Source: Candidatus Cryosericum hinesii (GTDB taxonomy: Bacteria; Caldisericota; Caldisericia; Cryosericales; Cryosericaceae). Taken from it: 64,000 nt of DNA. Below are positions 51,229 through 58,318 of the stretch, piece after piece (positions within the stretch are counted from its first letter, which is position 1; each line of letters opens with the position of its first letter). The notes under the pieces were generated by a model. It was given only the letters and a program-made list of their open reading frames with translations. It was not told the DNA's origin and made no database searches. The translations under genes were made by a program, and so were the position numbers. Where the stretch lies: positions 62,001 through 126,000 of the forward strand of contig NZ_QXIW01000031.1 of NCBI RefSeq assembly GCF_003570985.1, given 5' to 3'.

Positions 51229-52126
51229 CATCGAGAGTTTGTTGCGTCCAAGTGCAAAGGGTGCCAGGCAGGTATTCTTCGCGGGCAAGGGTGGCGTGGG
51301 CAAGACGACCATGGCATGTCTGGCCGCGGTGCATGCTGCCAGACGCGGGTACCGAACTCTGCTCCTCACTACGGATCCTGCGGCACATACTGGCAGCGTG
51401 CTTGGGAAAAAAGTGACGGATCAGGTAGAAGTCATCGACGGCGTCCCGGGGTTGTTTGCCGCCAAGATCGACCAGAAGCAGGCAACAGAGGACTACAAGA
51501 AGGGTATTCTCGACGATGCGCGAGCCAAGTTCGATGAGGACACAATTCGGACGATGACCGAAGAACTGGCCTCCCCCTGCACTGAGGAGATGGCTTCGTT
51601 CCAGCGCTTCATTGACCTTTCGAGTACTCCAGGGTTCGATGTTATCGTCTTCGATACGGCGCCGACGGGTCACACGCTGAGATTGCTCGAGCTGCCTATG
51701 GATTGGAGTGAACAGATCAAGCTCAAGGCCACTGGCGGCACTGAGACATTGTCTGCTGGAGACCGCCAACAGAAGGACCGGTTTGACCGGGCAGTCACGA
51801 CGATGCGGGATCCCGATCTGACGACGTTCAGTTTCGTCATGTATCCCGAGAGCACCCCAATTCTTGAGGCATCCCGCGCATCGGAGGAACTGGCGGGCAT
51901 CGGTGTGGCAACGCAGCTTGTCGTGGCGAACCTGCTGATTGCGGAGGAACAGGCGACGACACCCTTCTTCCAGAAGCGGAGACAGCTTCAGTTGGGATAC
52001 CTGGAAGAGATAAAGCGACGCTTTGCAGAAGCTGCATTGCTACGGGTTCCAATGATGGACAGCGACATTCGTGGTATCGACAAGTTGGACATGCTGGACA
52101 AAATCGTATTTGAGGGAGTTGCATAA
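51221..52126 (+). CDS. arsA: ArsA half-size ATPase, A2-like (301 aa)
   Basis: The Walker A motif is GKGGVGKTT (residues 22-30) and the signature DTAPTGHTLRLLELP is at residues 145-159. It has the Cys of SPCTEEMASF (Cys120, equivalent to Cys422 of the E. coli A2 half) but no second one where A1 has Cys165 (the segment reads GGTETLSAG). The ATG at 51221 lies inside the end of the A1 gene after GAGGGGGGCGAGCA. It pairs with the A1-like protein. Confidence 0.9.
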   Translation: MADIESLLRPSAKGARQVFFAGKGGVGKTTMACLAAVHAARRGYRTLLLTTDPAAHTGSVLGKKVTDQVEVIDGVPGLFAAKIDQKQATEDYKKGILDDARAKFDEDTIRTMTEELASPCTEEMASFQRFIDLSSTPGFDVIVFDTAPTGHTLRLLELPMDWSEQIKLKATGGTETLSAGDRQQKDRFDRAVTTMRDPDLTTFSFVMYPESTPILEASRASEELAGIGVATQLVVANLLIAEEQATTPFFQKRRQLQLGYLEEIKRRFAEAALLRVPMMDSDIRGIDKLDMLDKIVFEGVA

Positions 52127-52506
52127 TGGCAGAGAATGTTGTTCAGATTGATGTCTACGGAATCTGGGACGAGGCTCCTGCAGCCTCGTCGTGCGGCTGT
52201 GGCGGGGGTGGGTGTGGCCCCAACGCTGCGCCAACGCCGACAATGGGCGAGATGTTCGAGAGTCTGAGGACGTCCCTCGGTGCGAGCGATATAGTAGATC
52301 AATGCTCGCTGAGGTTCATAGATGTCATGAAGGACAGCGACTCTCAGGTCAATGAGGTACGTCATCTGGCCGAAAGCGGGTACACTCTGCCACTGACAGC
52401 GTTGAACAGCAAGTGGTCGTTCTATGGTGGCATCTCAAATGATACATTCTACCTTAAGATCAAGGAACTGACCGGCAAGAAGACTGGAGTCGAGACTCGA
52501 CGCTGA
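52126..52506 (+). CDS. Cys-rich protein, possible metalloid carrier, unrecognised (126 aa)
   Basis: It overlaps the ArsA2 gene by one base (TAATG), so it is part of the operon. Residues 21-31 hold a SSCGCGGGGCGP cluster with three cysteines. The remainder looks like a thioredoxin-like fold (LRFIDVMKD, then GYTLPLTALNSKWSFYGGIS), with one more Cys near 60. The build resembles ArsD (N-terminal cysteines on a thioredoxin-like core) without matching its sequence. A second metallochaperone is one option. I do not recognise it as a named family. Confidence 0.65.
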   Translation: MAENVVQIDVYGIWDEAPAASSCGCGGGGCGPNAAPTPTMGEMFESLRTSLGASDIVDQCSLRFIDVMKDSDSQVNEVRHLAESGYTLPLTALNSKWSFYGGISNDTFYLKIKELTGKKTGVETRR

Positions 52507-52799
52507 CGCACTGACACAGCAACGACAACGTAAGCTGTATCGGATCTGATGGAGATGGGCAGCCTGCGTTGTTCGTGAGTCCTATGTTGTCATCCAGAGT
52601 GTTCGTCGAGGGGCTCGATCAGCTTGGGGAATCTACTTTGTCAAGCAGTCAAGAACACAGCAGATGGTCAACCAGTCTGGCGGAGGAAGCGTCTGGCAAT
52701 GCGTCGACGCTGTGAGGATTGGGAGACTGGACACCAAGGTTACTGGTCCGTCATCCAACGTGTCCGGATGTGTTCCGGAGCGCGAATCGAGGAGGAGAC

Positions 52800-53030
52800 A
52801 TGAACGTATTCTACTGCGACGCATGCCGCACAAAATTTGAGACGGAGGGTACCAGGACTGAGTGGATCGACCGCACGTACGGACCCTGCATACGGTGGAC
52901 CGCAGTATGTCCAACCTGTGGAGCCGAGTGTAGGCTTGCAGAGACTGTCCACGCACAGAGTGGAGGCAGCGGTATCGGCGGATCCATGGACTGGGGCGGA
53001 GGATCGGGGTGCGGGCCGTCCTGCAGGTGA
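52800..53030 (+). CDS. Small zinc-ribbon protein with C-terminal cysteines (76 aa)
   Basis: The ATG at 52800 follows GAGGAGGAGAC. Two zinc-ribbon knuckles are CDAC (residues 6-9) and CPTC (residues 38-41), and the Gly-rich end finishes GGGSGCGPSCR with two further cysteines. It ends in an ATGA overlap with the 28-aa membrane peptide. The neighbourhood suggests a metal-related role. No family name can be given. Confidence 0.65.
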   Translation: MNVFYCDACRTKFETEGTRTEWIDRTYGPCIRWTAVCPTCGAECRLAETVHAQSGGSGIGGSMDWGGGSGCGPSCR

Positions 53031-53116
53031 TGAAACTGAAACTCCTGGCAACCTTCGCGGGTATTGTCGGATTCAGTATCATCATCGTGGGATATCTCTT
53101 TAACTGGATCTTCTAG
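53030..53116 (+). CDS. 28-aa membrane peptide resembling a permease C-terminus
   Basis: The ATG overlaps the stop of the zinc-ribbon gene (ATGA). The product is MKLKLLATFAGIVGFSII followed by IVGYLFNWIF. It matches the last helix of the ArsP-type permease at 56246-57196, which ends LKPRLLATFIGVV then GVGILIVGYFFNWVL. A terminator with the same core as the permease terminator follows. It is either a remnant of a permease or a functional small membrane protein. Confidence 0.6.
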   Translation: MKLKLLATFAGIVGFSIIIVGYLFNWIF

Positions 53117-53140
53117 ACCACTGAGCAGGAACGACCAGTA

Positions 53141-53171
53141 CAGACCCCGGCCTCGTCGAGGCCGGGGTCTG
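53141..53171. terminator. Terminator after the 28-aa peptide
   Basis: CAGACCCCGGCCTCG and CGAGGCCGGGGTCTG form a 15-bp perfect stem, followed by TTTCTT. The core GGCCTCGtCGAGGCC recurs at 57231-57255 and 59287-59313. Confidence 0.8.
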
Positions 53172-53199
53172 TTTCTTCCTGGTGCAGCTGTGTCTGGTT

Positions 53200-53466
53200 C
53201 TAGCGTGCGTGTTCCTCGATCAACCCGACGACCTCGGTGAAGTCGATGTCATCGGCTTTGGCAGTCTCAAGCGTGGGAACGTAGTCGGCACCCCAGCCGC
53301 GACGCGTCTACACGGCGTCTTGCAGCTTCCTGAACTGCCGCTCGTGGTACAGGCGGAGGTCCGCCAACTTCTCCTTGGTCGATCTGCCGGAGGGGTTATA
53401 GCCGACCTCATTTCACAACTGCGTATCATAGCGGTCTTCCGGTGACAGGCACTCCACTTCCGTCAT
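53200..53466 (-). pseudogene. Decayed C-terminus of an aldehyde ferredoxin oxidoreductase
   Basis: One minus-strand frame aligns with the last 90 residues of the 724-aa protein at 59340-61514: LSPEDRYDTQL, then LADLRLYHERQFRKLQDAV and RRGWGADYVPTLETAKADD, ending FTEVVGLIEEHAR. The frame holds two internal stops, a TGA at 53413-53415 and a TAG at 53308-53310, so it is dead. The beginning of the gene is missing: it meets the end of the ArsR-like gene near 53466. Confidence 0.8.
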
Positions 53467-53809
53467 CGGCGTCGTGCGGTTCGTCCCGGCCGGGGTCGAT
53501 GCCCAGGGACTTCTTCCTGTTTGTCAGGACACACCGCTCTGCACACGAAGCCAAGTCGAGAATGCATGGGACCGTAAGCGAGTAGCGGATTTGCGTGCCG
53601 ATCCTCATGGCGTCTACGAGGCCTGCTTCCTTGAGGAGGGAGAGGTGCTTGGACGCTACGGACTTCTCGACCTCTGCCTCGGCAGCCAGTTCACAGACGC
53701 ACCAAGGTCTGGTGGCAAGCCGAGTGAGCAAGAACACGCGCAACGGGTGAGCCATGGCCTTGAACATATGTGCTGTCAGTTCGCAGTGTATTCTCTCTTG
53801 TTCAGTCAT
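53426..53809 (-). CDS. ArsR-family metalloid-responsive repressor 2 (127 aa)
   Basis: A winged-helix ArsR protein with the sensing motif WCVCELAAEAEV (Cys37, Cys39), then SVASKHLSLLKEAGLV as the recognition helix and further C-terminal cysteines (SCAERC). The ATG at 53809 is used since the upstream extension runs through the operator. No ribosome site is visible, and it may be leaderless. Its last dozen codons run into the oxidoreductase remnant, so the native C-terminus may have been replaced. It is divergent from the split permease genes. Confidence 0.8.
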   Translation of the reverse strand: MTEQERIHCELTAHMFKAMAHPLRVFLLTRLATRPWCVCELAAEAEVEKSVASKHLSLLKEAGLVDAMRIGTQIRYSLTVPCILDLASCAERCVLTNRKKSLGIDPGRDEPHDADDGSGVPVTGRPL

Positions 53810-53837
53810 AATGATATTGTTGCAAGGTTCGGAAACT

Positions 53838-53859
53838 TTGTCAAATTCACTCTTGACAA
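53838..53859. promoter_or_regulatory. Operator between divergent arsR-like gene and split permease
   Basis: Perfect inverted repeat TTGTCAA-N8-TTGACAA, with the same arm-spacer-arm layout as the operator at 49537-49560. Each arm contains a TTGACA -35 for one direction, so one bound repressor would shut both promoters. Confidence 0.65.
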
Positions 53860-53914
53860 GGTTGCTAAGTTGCCGACAATGGAAACATAGCAAATACAAT
53901 ATGGAGAGGTACAT

Positions 53915-54397
53915 GTGGAGAACTTGATTCTGTATGGTGTCGTCGCTGTCCTGTTAGTGTTCTCAATGATCAGAGACAGGGCCAAAACAAAGAAAGCCCT
54001 GATGAAGGGACTCAAGGCGTTTGAGGGCATCCTGTCGCAGTTCCTGATTGTTTTGATGCTTGTCGCGATCGTTCTGGCTGTGTTCGATCCTGCCACAATC
54101 TCGCGGCTGCTCGGTGCCGGCTCGGGTTTCATGGGAATCATGATTGCCTCACTTGTCGGGGCTATCACACTCATTCCTGGATTTGTGGCGTTCCCCGCAG
54201 CGGCAGAGCTGCTCCGGAATGGTGCAGGGGTAACACAGATAGCGGCGTTCGTGTCCTCGCTCATGATGGTTGGCATCGTGACCCTGCCTCTGGAAATCAG
54301 GTACTTTGGCAAGAAAGCGGCCATTGGTCGCAACACCCTTGCCTTCGCGTTTTCCATTGTAGCTGCGCTGTTTGTCGGATGGATGGTAGCAAGATGA
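53915..54397 (+). CDS. Permease, N-terminal half (ArsP/DUF318 type) (160 aa)
   Basis: The GTG start follows GGAGAGGTACAT. There are four predicted membrane helices with the permease motif GSGFMGIMIASLVGAITLIP and GFVAFPAAAELL. It is half the length of family proteins such as the 316-aa one at 56246-57196. The second half is made by the next gene, with a 4-bp overlap. Export of a metalloid or organic metal compound is likely from the family and the ArsR context. Confidence 0.75.
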   Translation: MENLILYGVVAVLLVFSMIRDRAKTKKALMKGLKAFEGILSQFLIVLMLVAIVLAVFDPATISRLLGAGSGFMGIMIASLVGAITLIPGFVAFPAAAELLRNGAGVTQIAAFVSSLMMVGIVTLPLEIRYFGKKAAIGRNTLAFAFSIVAALFVGWMVAR

Positions 54398-54936
54398 CGC
54401 TCAACAGCTTCCTGAAGAAATATCGTGCCACTCTCATGATGGTCGTCATCTTCGTGGCGTTCTTGTTCCTGTTTCCCTCCAAAGCTGCTTGGGCAGAGAA
54501 GTCCCTCTTTGATCAGTTGAGGACCATGTTCCTCGTGATGCCTCCGATTTTCGTCCTGTTGGGACTGCTGGATGTCTGGGTTCCACGAGAGACACTCATC
54601 AGGTACATGGGCAAAGGGTCTGGGCTAAAAGGGACTTCGCTGGGTATTGTCCTGGGTGCTGTTGCTGCAGGGCCTCTGTATGCGGCATTTCCGGTGGCGG
54701 CCGTCCTCATGGACAAGGGAGCCAGCTTCATGAACGTGCTCGTATTCATCGGAGCGTGGTCCACCCTGAAGATACCGATGTTTCTGTTCGAGATGCAGTC
54801 GCTTGGGGCGCGTTTTGCGGTCGCGCGGTTCCTTGTCGATGTCCCCGGCATCTTCCTCATTGCATTCATTTTGAACAAGTTGCTGACCGCGGAGGACGTT
54901 GAGAAGATCTACTCTGCGTCGCACGATGCCAAGTGA
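54394..54936 (+). CDS. Permease, C-terminal half (ArsP/DUF318 type) (180 aa)
   Basis: The ATG at 54394 forms an ATGA overlap with the preceding half-permease. It has about four or five membrane helices and contains the family segments YMGKGSGLKGTSLGIVLGAV and GPLYAAFPVAAVLMDKGAS. With the N-terminal half it would rebuild a full permease of 340 residues. The next gene is a DGC protein, 99 bp downstream. Confidence 0.75.
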   Translation: MTLNSFLKKYRATLMMVVIFVAFLFLFPSKAAWAEKSLFDQLRTMFLVMPPIFVLLGLLDVWVPRETLIRYMGKGSGLKGTSLGIVLGAVAAGPLYAAFPVAAVLMDKGASFMNVLVFIGAWSTLKIPMFLFEMQSLGARFAVARFLVDVPGIFLIAFILNKLLTAEDVEKIYSASHDAK

Positions 54937-55035
54937 TTCTCTGCAACTCCGGTCGTGGACCGCGTCGGGTAGAGTGCAGGGAAGGTGTTGTCGAGCGCAC
55001 AGATCACTGAATTGCTGACCAAGGAGGCTACTACT

Positions 55036-55419
55036 ATGGAAAGCTCTTGCACATCTGGTTCAAAGGTTCTTCTTTACTCCTGTTCTGGCGCTGCGAATAC
55101 GGGCTATCTTGCCGATCAAATCGCACGAAAGCTCTTTGCTGACGGAGTAGGAAAGATGACGTGTTTGGCAGCGGTGGGAGCAGGCAACTCCGGATATGTA
55201 GAGACTGCACGTACTGCCGACTTGGTGGTCGTGATCGATGGTTGCCCAGTGTCGTGTGGCAAACAGATCATGGATAAACTCGGCATCCGTCAGCTGCACG
55301 TTGCTACGACGGATCTTGGTATCGAAAAGGGCAAGACAGCCATTACGGCCGACGTCATCGACAATGTCACCGAGAAAGTCCGGACACTCATCTGTGATGA
55401 ATTGAAACGTGTCAAGTAG
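55036..55419 (+). CDS. DGC-domain putative metal-binding protein (127 aa)
   Basis: The DGC family (putative zinc-binding) is shown by the motif VVIDGCPVSCGKQIMD near residues 71-86, with an early YSCSGAANTGYLADQIA and MTCLAAVGAGNSGYVETA. Cysteines at these three spots probably bind metal. AAGGAGG lies eight bases before the ATG. It follows the split permease and probably works in metal or metalloid handling. Confidence 0.8.
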   Translation: MESSCTSGSKVLLYSCSGAANTGYLADQIARKLFADGVGKMTCLAAVGAGNSGYVETARTADLVVVIDGCPVSCGKQIMDKLGIRQLHVATTDLGIEKGKTAITADVIDNVTEKVRTLICDELKRVK

Positions 55420-55544
55420 AGAGCTGAGTCCAAATCGAAAACTGCTGATTGTCGTGGTGGTCTTCTTTGAAGCCTATTTCGTTCCGTGAAGAGCGCCTCG
55501 GGTCAGCAGCTCCCTGAGCGAGGCTTCTTCGAGAAGATGACCAG

Positions 55545-55640
55545 TCTCGAGCTGAGGGTGTCCGCAGGGCCACCGGGGCCATCTTCGTGCCGGTCGGCAT
55601 CTACTACTGTCTCAAGTACGTTTTTGGTCTGCCAATCTGA
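55545..55640 (+). pseudogene. Remnant of an ArsG/CcdA-type membrane protein C-terminus
   Basis: One plus-strand frame ends VRRATGAIFVPVGIYY then CLKYVFGLPI and a stop at about 55640. This is the last-helix pattern of cytochrome c biogenesis (CcdA-like) and ArsG-type permeases. The upstream reading frame has no start and no helix. I infer a decayed gene. The rest of 55420-55740 contains nothing recognisable. Confidence 0.35.
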
Positions 55641-55750
55641 ACCCAACTGCTACGGTAACTAACCAAAGGTGACTGATGACCCACATCGACCAATCTAGTG
55701 TCGTTCGGTATATGCGTTCCAGGAGGTTCGCATCATCCAGTGTCTGGGTC

Positions 55751-55793
55751 TTGACAACGCAACACCTCCACATAATATATCAATGTACATTGA
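55751..55793 (+). promoter_or_regulatory. Promoter and operator of the third arsR-like gene
   Basis: TTGACA at 55751-55756 and TAATAT/AATATA at about 55773-55779 form a promoter. The perfect palindrome TCAATGTACATTGA (55780-55793) sits just after the -10, a natural repressor site 18 bp before the ATG. Confidence 0.65.
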
Positions 55794-55811
55794 ATCAATG
55801 GGAGTTGTGAC

Positions 55812-56138
55812 ATGATCCAGCGTGTGCCGGTTAGTGGAGTACAGGACATAGGTACGGACTGGAACTCCGTATGCGAGGAGCAGGCGAAGTTTGTGTCAGT
55901 TCTGGTGGGCCTGCAGCGCATCAAGATTTTGAGGTTGCTGCGTGGCGGAGAACTGTGTGTCTGCGACATCGAGCACGCGCTCGGTATCCCACAGAACCTG
56001 GTTTCGCATCACTTGAGGGTCCTGCGCGAGGCTGGGCTTGTCTCTGCTCGCAAGGAGGGGCAGTTCGTGTACTACTCGCGCGTCGAGGACCGCATTCTTC
56101 AGTTGACACAAGCCTTGACAGGATTGCTGTCAACATAG
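55812..56138 (+). CDS. ArsR-family metalloid-responsive repressor 3 (108 aa)
   Basis: The protein has LLRGGELCVCDIEHALGIP with the sensor cysteines at 49 and 51, then QNLVSHHLRVLREAGLVSAR as DNA-binding helix. It is the same CVC class as the other two but differs in sequence and operator. It is followed by a hairpin with a T-run and then the full-length permease. Confidence 0.85.
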   Translation: MIQRVPVSGVQDIGTDWNSVCEEQAKFVSVLVGLQRIKILRLLRGGELCVCDIEHALGIPQNLVSHHLRVLREAGLVSARKEGQFVYYSRVEDRILQLTQALTGLLST

Positions 56139-56195
56139 GACGAAAGGAAGCAACAGGGACTATCGTCGGCGCTGGCGCCTGACGGGGTAGCCGGA

Positions 56196-56217
56196 GGGCG
56201 GGCGACCGCCTTTTTTT
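56196..56217 (+). terminator. Intrinsic terminator or attenuator between arsR-like gene and permease
   Basis: GGCGG-gcga-CCGCC is followed directly by seven T. It lies 29 bp before the permease ATG with no other promoter visible, so it may reduce read-through to the permease. Confidence 0.7.
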
Positions 56218-56245
56218 AAACACCGATATATCAACGGAGGTTGCT

Positions 56246-57196
56246 ATGCTGACACTGTTTGCTGACTGGTTCACCTACACGCTTTTGCGCCTGCCAAAGG
56301 GGCGCCTGATAACGGAAGCCATTCACTTCTTCGTGTACGACATCCCTAAAATCTACCTGCTCCTCGTCGTTATCGTGTTTGTGGTTGCTATGCTCAGAAC
56401 CTGGATTCCCGCCGAAAAGATCAAACGTCTACTCGTTCACCGGCACCAGTTCGTCGGCAATGTCCTTGCTGCTTCTCTGGGCATTTTCACCCCCTTCTGC
56501 ACGTGCTCTGCCATTCCGATGTTCATTGGATTCGTGGAGTCCGGCGTACCGCTTGGGGTGACATTCTCGTTTCTGGTGGCAAGCCCTATGATCAACGAGG
56601 TCGCGATGGTGCTGCTATGGGGACTGTTTGGAGCCAGGGTCGCCTTGCTCTATGTGGGTGTGGGGCTCCTTATCGCGATTGTGTCGGGTGTCATCATCAC
56701 TCGGCTTCACATGGAGAAGTACGTTGAGGATTATGTCTACATGATCAAGGTCGGCGCTGCTGCAGGGGATGCTCCCATGACCTTCAAGGATCGCGTCGTT
56801 GCCAGCTGGAGATACGTGGGCGAGATCTTCCGCAAAGTGGCTCCATGGGTGGCGGTCGGCGTTGCCATCGGTGCATTCATCCATGGGTACGCTCCCGAGA
56901 ATTTCCTGGCCAGATACGCAGGTCGTGACAATCCCTTTGCGGTTCTCATCGCCGTTGCGATCGGTATTCCTCTCTATTCGAATGCCGAGGGCGTCATTCC
57001 TGTCGTTCAGGCGTTGTGGGCCAAGGGTCTGCCTCTAGGGACAACGCTGGCTTTCATGATGGCTGTCACCGGACTCTCGATGCCGGAGATGATTATCCTG
57101 CGCCGCGTTCTCAAGCCAAGGCTGCTTGCAACATTCATCGGTGTCGTGGGCGTCGGTATTCTCATCGTGGGGTATTTCTTCAACTGGGTCCTGTAA
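56246..57196 (+). CDS. Full-length permease (ArsP/DUF318 type) (316 aa)
   Basis: An eight-helix permease with the conserved FTPFCTCSAIPMFIGFVESG (two Cys of the family's active segment), VASPMINEVAMVLL and GIPLYSNAEGVIPVVQAL. Relatives export trivalent organoarsenicals or are linked to other metals. CGGAGGTTGCT precedes the ATG. Its last 44 codons were copied recently to 59119-59253, with one base change in 135. It is controlled by the ArsR just upstream. Confidence 0.85.
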   Translation: MLTLFADWFTYTLLRLPKGRLITEAIHFFVYDIPKIYLLLVVIVFVVAMLRTWIPAEKIKRLLVHRHQFVGNVLAASLGIFTPFCTCSAIPMFIGFVESGVPLGVTFSFLVASPMINEVAMVLLWGLFGARVALLYVGVGLLIAIVSGVIITRLHMEKYVEDYVYMIKVGAAAGDAPMTFKDRVVASWRYVGEIFRKVAPWVAVGVAIGAFIHGYAPENFLARYAGRDNPFAVLIAVAIGIPLYSNAEGVIPVVQALWAKGLPLGTTLAFMMAVTGLSMPEMIILRRVLKPRLLATFIGVVGVGILIVGYFFNWVL

Positions 57197-57230
57197 CCGT
57201 CCGCAGGACACCCAATTTGGATCAGCAAGA

Positions 57231-57255
57231 AGCCCGGCCTCGTCGAGGCCGGGCT
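57231..57255. terminator. Terminator after the permease
   Basis: AGCCCGGCCTCG and CGAGGCCGGGCT form a 12-bp perfect stem. The same core follows the other two permease tails. Confidence 0.75.
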
Positions 57256-57257
57256 CT

Positions 57258-57345
57258 GAGCCGTTCCACAGCAGCTTGCACGATCCCATGAGTGAGAAAC
57301 AGGTTCGGAATAGGGAGAGAGCTTCAGCCTTGTCGGCAATCGTCG
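57258..57345 (-). pseudogene. Small internal remnant of an aldehyde ferredoxin oxidoreductase
   Basis: A minus-strand frame reads ADKAEALSLFRTCFSLMG then SCKLLWNGSE. It aligns with ADKAEALSFFPLFRTWFS then LMGLCKLPWNDSE in the protein at 59340-61514, with three codons lost. Only about 30 codons are left, next to the permease terminator. Confidence 0.7.
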
Positions 57346-57355
57346 GAAGTTCGCC

Positions 57356-57736
57356 CTACGCCGGTTTGCTCTCTGACTGCTCTCTTTCCGAGACCGCCTC
57401 TCGTATCTTGTTCACCACCTGTTCCGTATTCATATTTCGTATTTCGATGCCGATGTGCTTGTCTCTTGCAAATCCCGCACTATCAAATGCATCTCTGTAC
57501 ATCTTCTTCTGCATCGCAGGATCGCAGGCAGCAACATAGAGTTCATCGATCTCAGCCCCTTTGAGCAATTCCCTGAGATATCGGTCTCCATCTTCTGCAC
57601 AGAGCTGTGGGTGGACTCCTACCCATTCGAATATATTCTCTCTCCTCAAGGTGTTCAAGACTTCAAACGTGTCCATCGCTTGAAATGATGGACATGTCCC
57701 CTGGCACACGCACAACAGTAATCCTTTTTTACTCAT
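57356..57736 (-). CDS. Heterodisulfide reductase subunit A-like N-terminal domain protein (126 aa)
   Basis: It has LLCVCQGTCPSF at the start and GVHPQLCAEDGDRYLRELL, then YVAACDPAMQKKMYRDAF. This matches the first domain of HdrA-like proteins, where cysteines hold an Fe-S cluster. The flavin and ferredoxin domains of full HdrA are absent. GGGAGGAAATAGGT precedes the ATG. It follows the ferredoxin gene by 2 bp. DNA here is clearly more AT-rich than the neighbours. Confidence 0.8.
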   Translation of the reverse strand: MSKKGLLLCVCQGTCPSFQAMDTFEVLNTLRRENIFEWVGVHPQLCAEDGDRYLRELLKGAEIDELYVAACDPAMQKKMYRDAFDSAGFARDKHIGIEIRNMNTEQVVNKIREAVSEREQSESKPA

Positions 57737-57738
57737 AC

Positions 57739-57948
57739 CTATTTCCTCCCCTCTCCAAAATAGCTAATAGCCTTGTTATCACAAATCTTCGAACATCCTC
57801 GGCAGAATTCAACACAGTTGTCTGGATTTACTACTTCCGGATATCCGTCTTTATCAATTGCATAAACGCCATGGGAACAGAAGTTTACACATTCGTGACA
57901 CTGAATGCATTTATCCTTATCTACTATAGGATACCAATTTTTCGCCAT
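57739..57948 (-). CDS. Ferredoxin with two 4Fe-4S clusters (69 aa)
   Basis: The cysteine sets are CIQCHECVNFC and CVEFCRGCSKIC, giving room for two clusters. The ATG at 57948 sits eight bases after GAGG; the GTG at 57957 overlaps the ribosome site. It lies between the NifX-like and HdrA-like genes and probably passes electrons to or from them. Confidence 0.85.
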   Translation of the reverse strand: MAKNWYPIVDKDKCIQCHECVNFCSHGVYAIDKDGYPEVVNPDNCVEFCRGCSKICDNKAISYFGEGRK

Positions 57949-57953
57949 TCCAC

Positions 57954-58289
57954 TCACCTCGCTTCAATGTTTTGGAAAGTCTTCAACATATCTGCAATTC
58001 TGCCCGCACTTCCCTCCTGCACCAATACATTGCCCTTAAGAAGCTCGTTCGCTATGTCTGCATTCTCAACAGACGATACAACCAATTTCTCTGCCTTCGT
58101 CTCTTTAATGAACTCAGCAAACGCTACTGCATCTACTTCTTGCTTGAAAAAGACATTTTCCACGTTTGTCACTTTCTTGAGCTTACCGCCTTCGATCTCC
58201 ACAACAGTGATATATTCCGATTGAGAAATGTTACTGCCCAGATCACTGTTTAATCCAAGGTGGTTTTTTGATGCGAAAGCAATAATCAT
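57954..58289 (-). CDS. NifX/NifB-like dinitrogenase cofactor-type domain protein (111 aa)
   Basis: The fold of the iron-molybdenum cofactor (NifX/NafY) domain is shown by IAFASKNHLGLNSDLG at the start, YITVVEIEGGKLKKV and the later KAEKLVVSSVENADIANELL. Such proteins bind Fe-S or molybdenum-type clusters. No other nif gene is present. It is first in a three-gene operon with ferredoxin and the HdrA-like protein. The 22-bp motif shared with the MoaD-like gene lies 30 bp upstream. Confidence 0.8.
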   Translation of the reverse strand: MIIAFASKNHLGLNSDLGSNISQSEYITVVEIEGGKLKKVTNVENVFFKQEVDAVAFAEFIKETKAEKLVVSSVENADIANELLKGNVLVQEGSAGRIADMLKTFQNIEAR

Positions 58290-58318
58290 TGTGTCACTTC
58301 CCTCACAGATATTACACT

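Noticed and set aside
53182-53445. 87-codon plus-strand frame
   Set aside because: The minus strand at this place aligns with the oxidoreductase C-terminus, including stops, so this frame is a shadow of a pseudogene.
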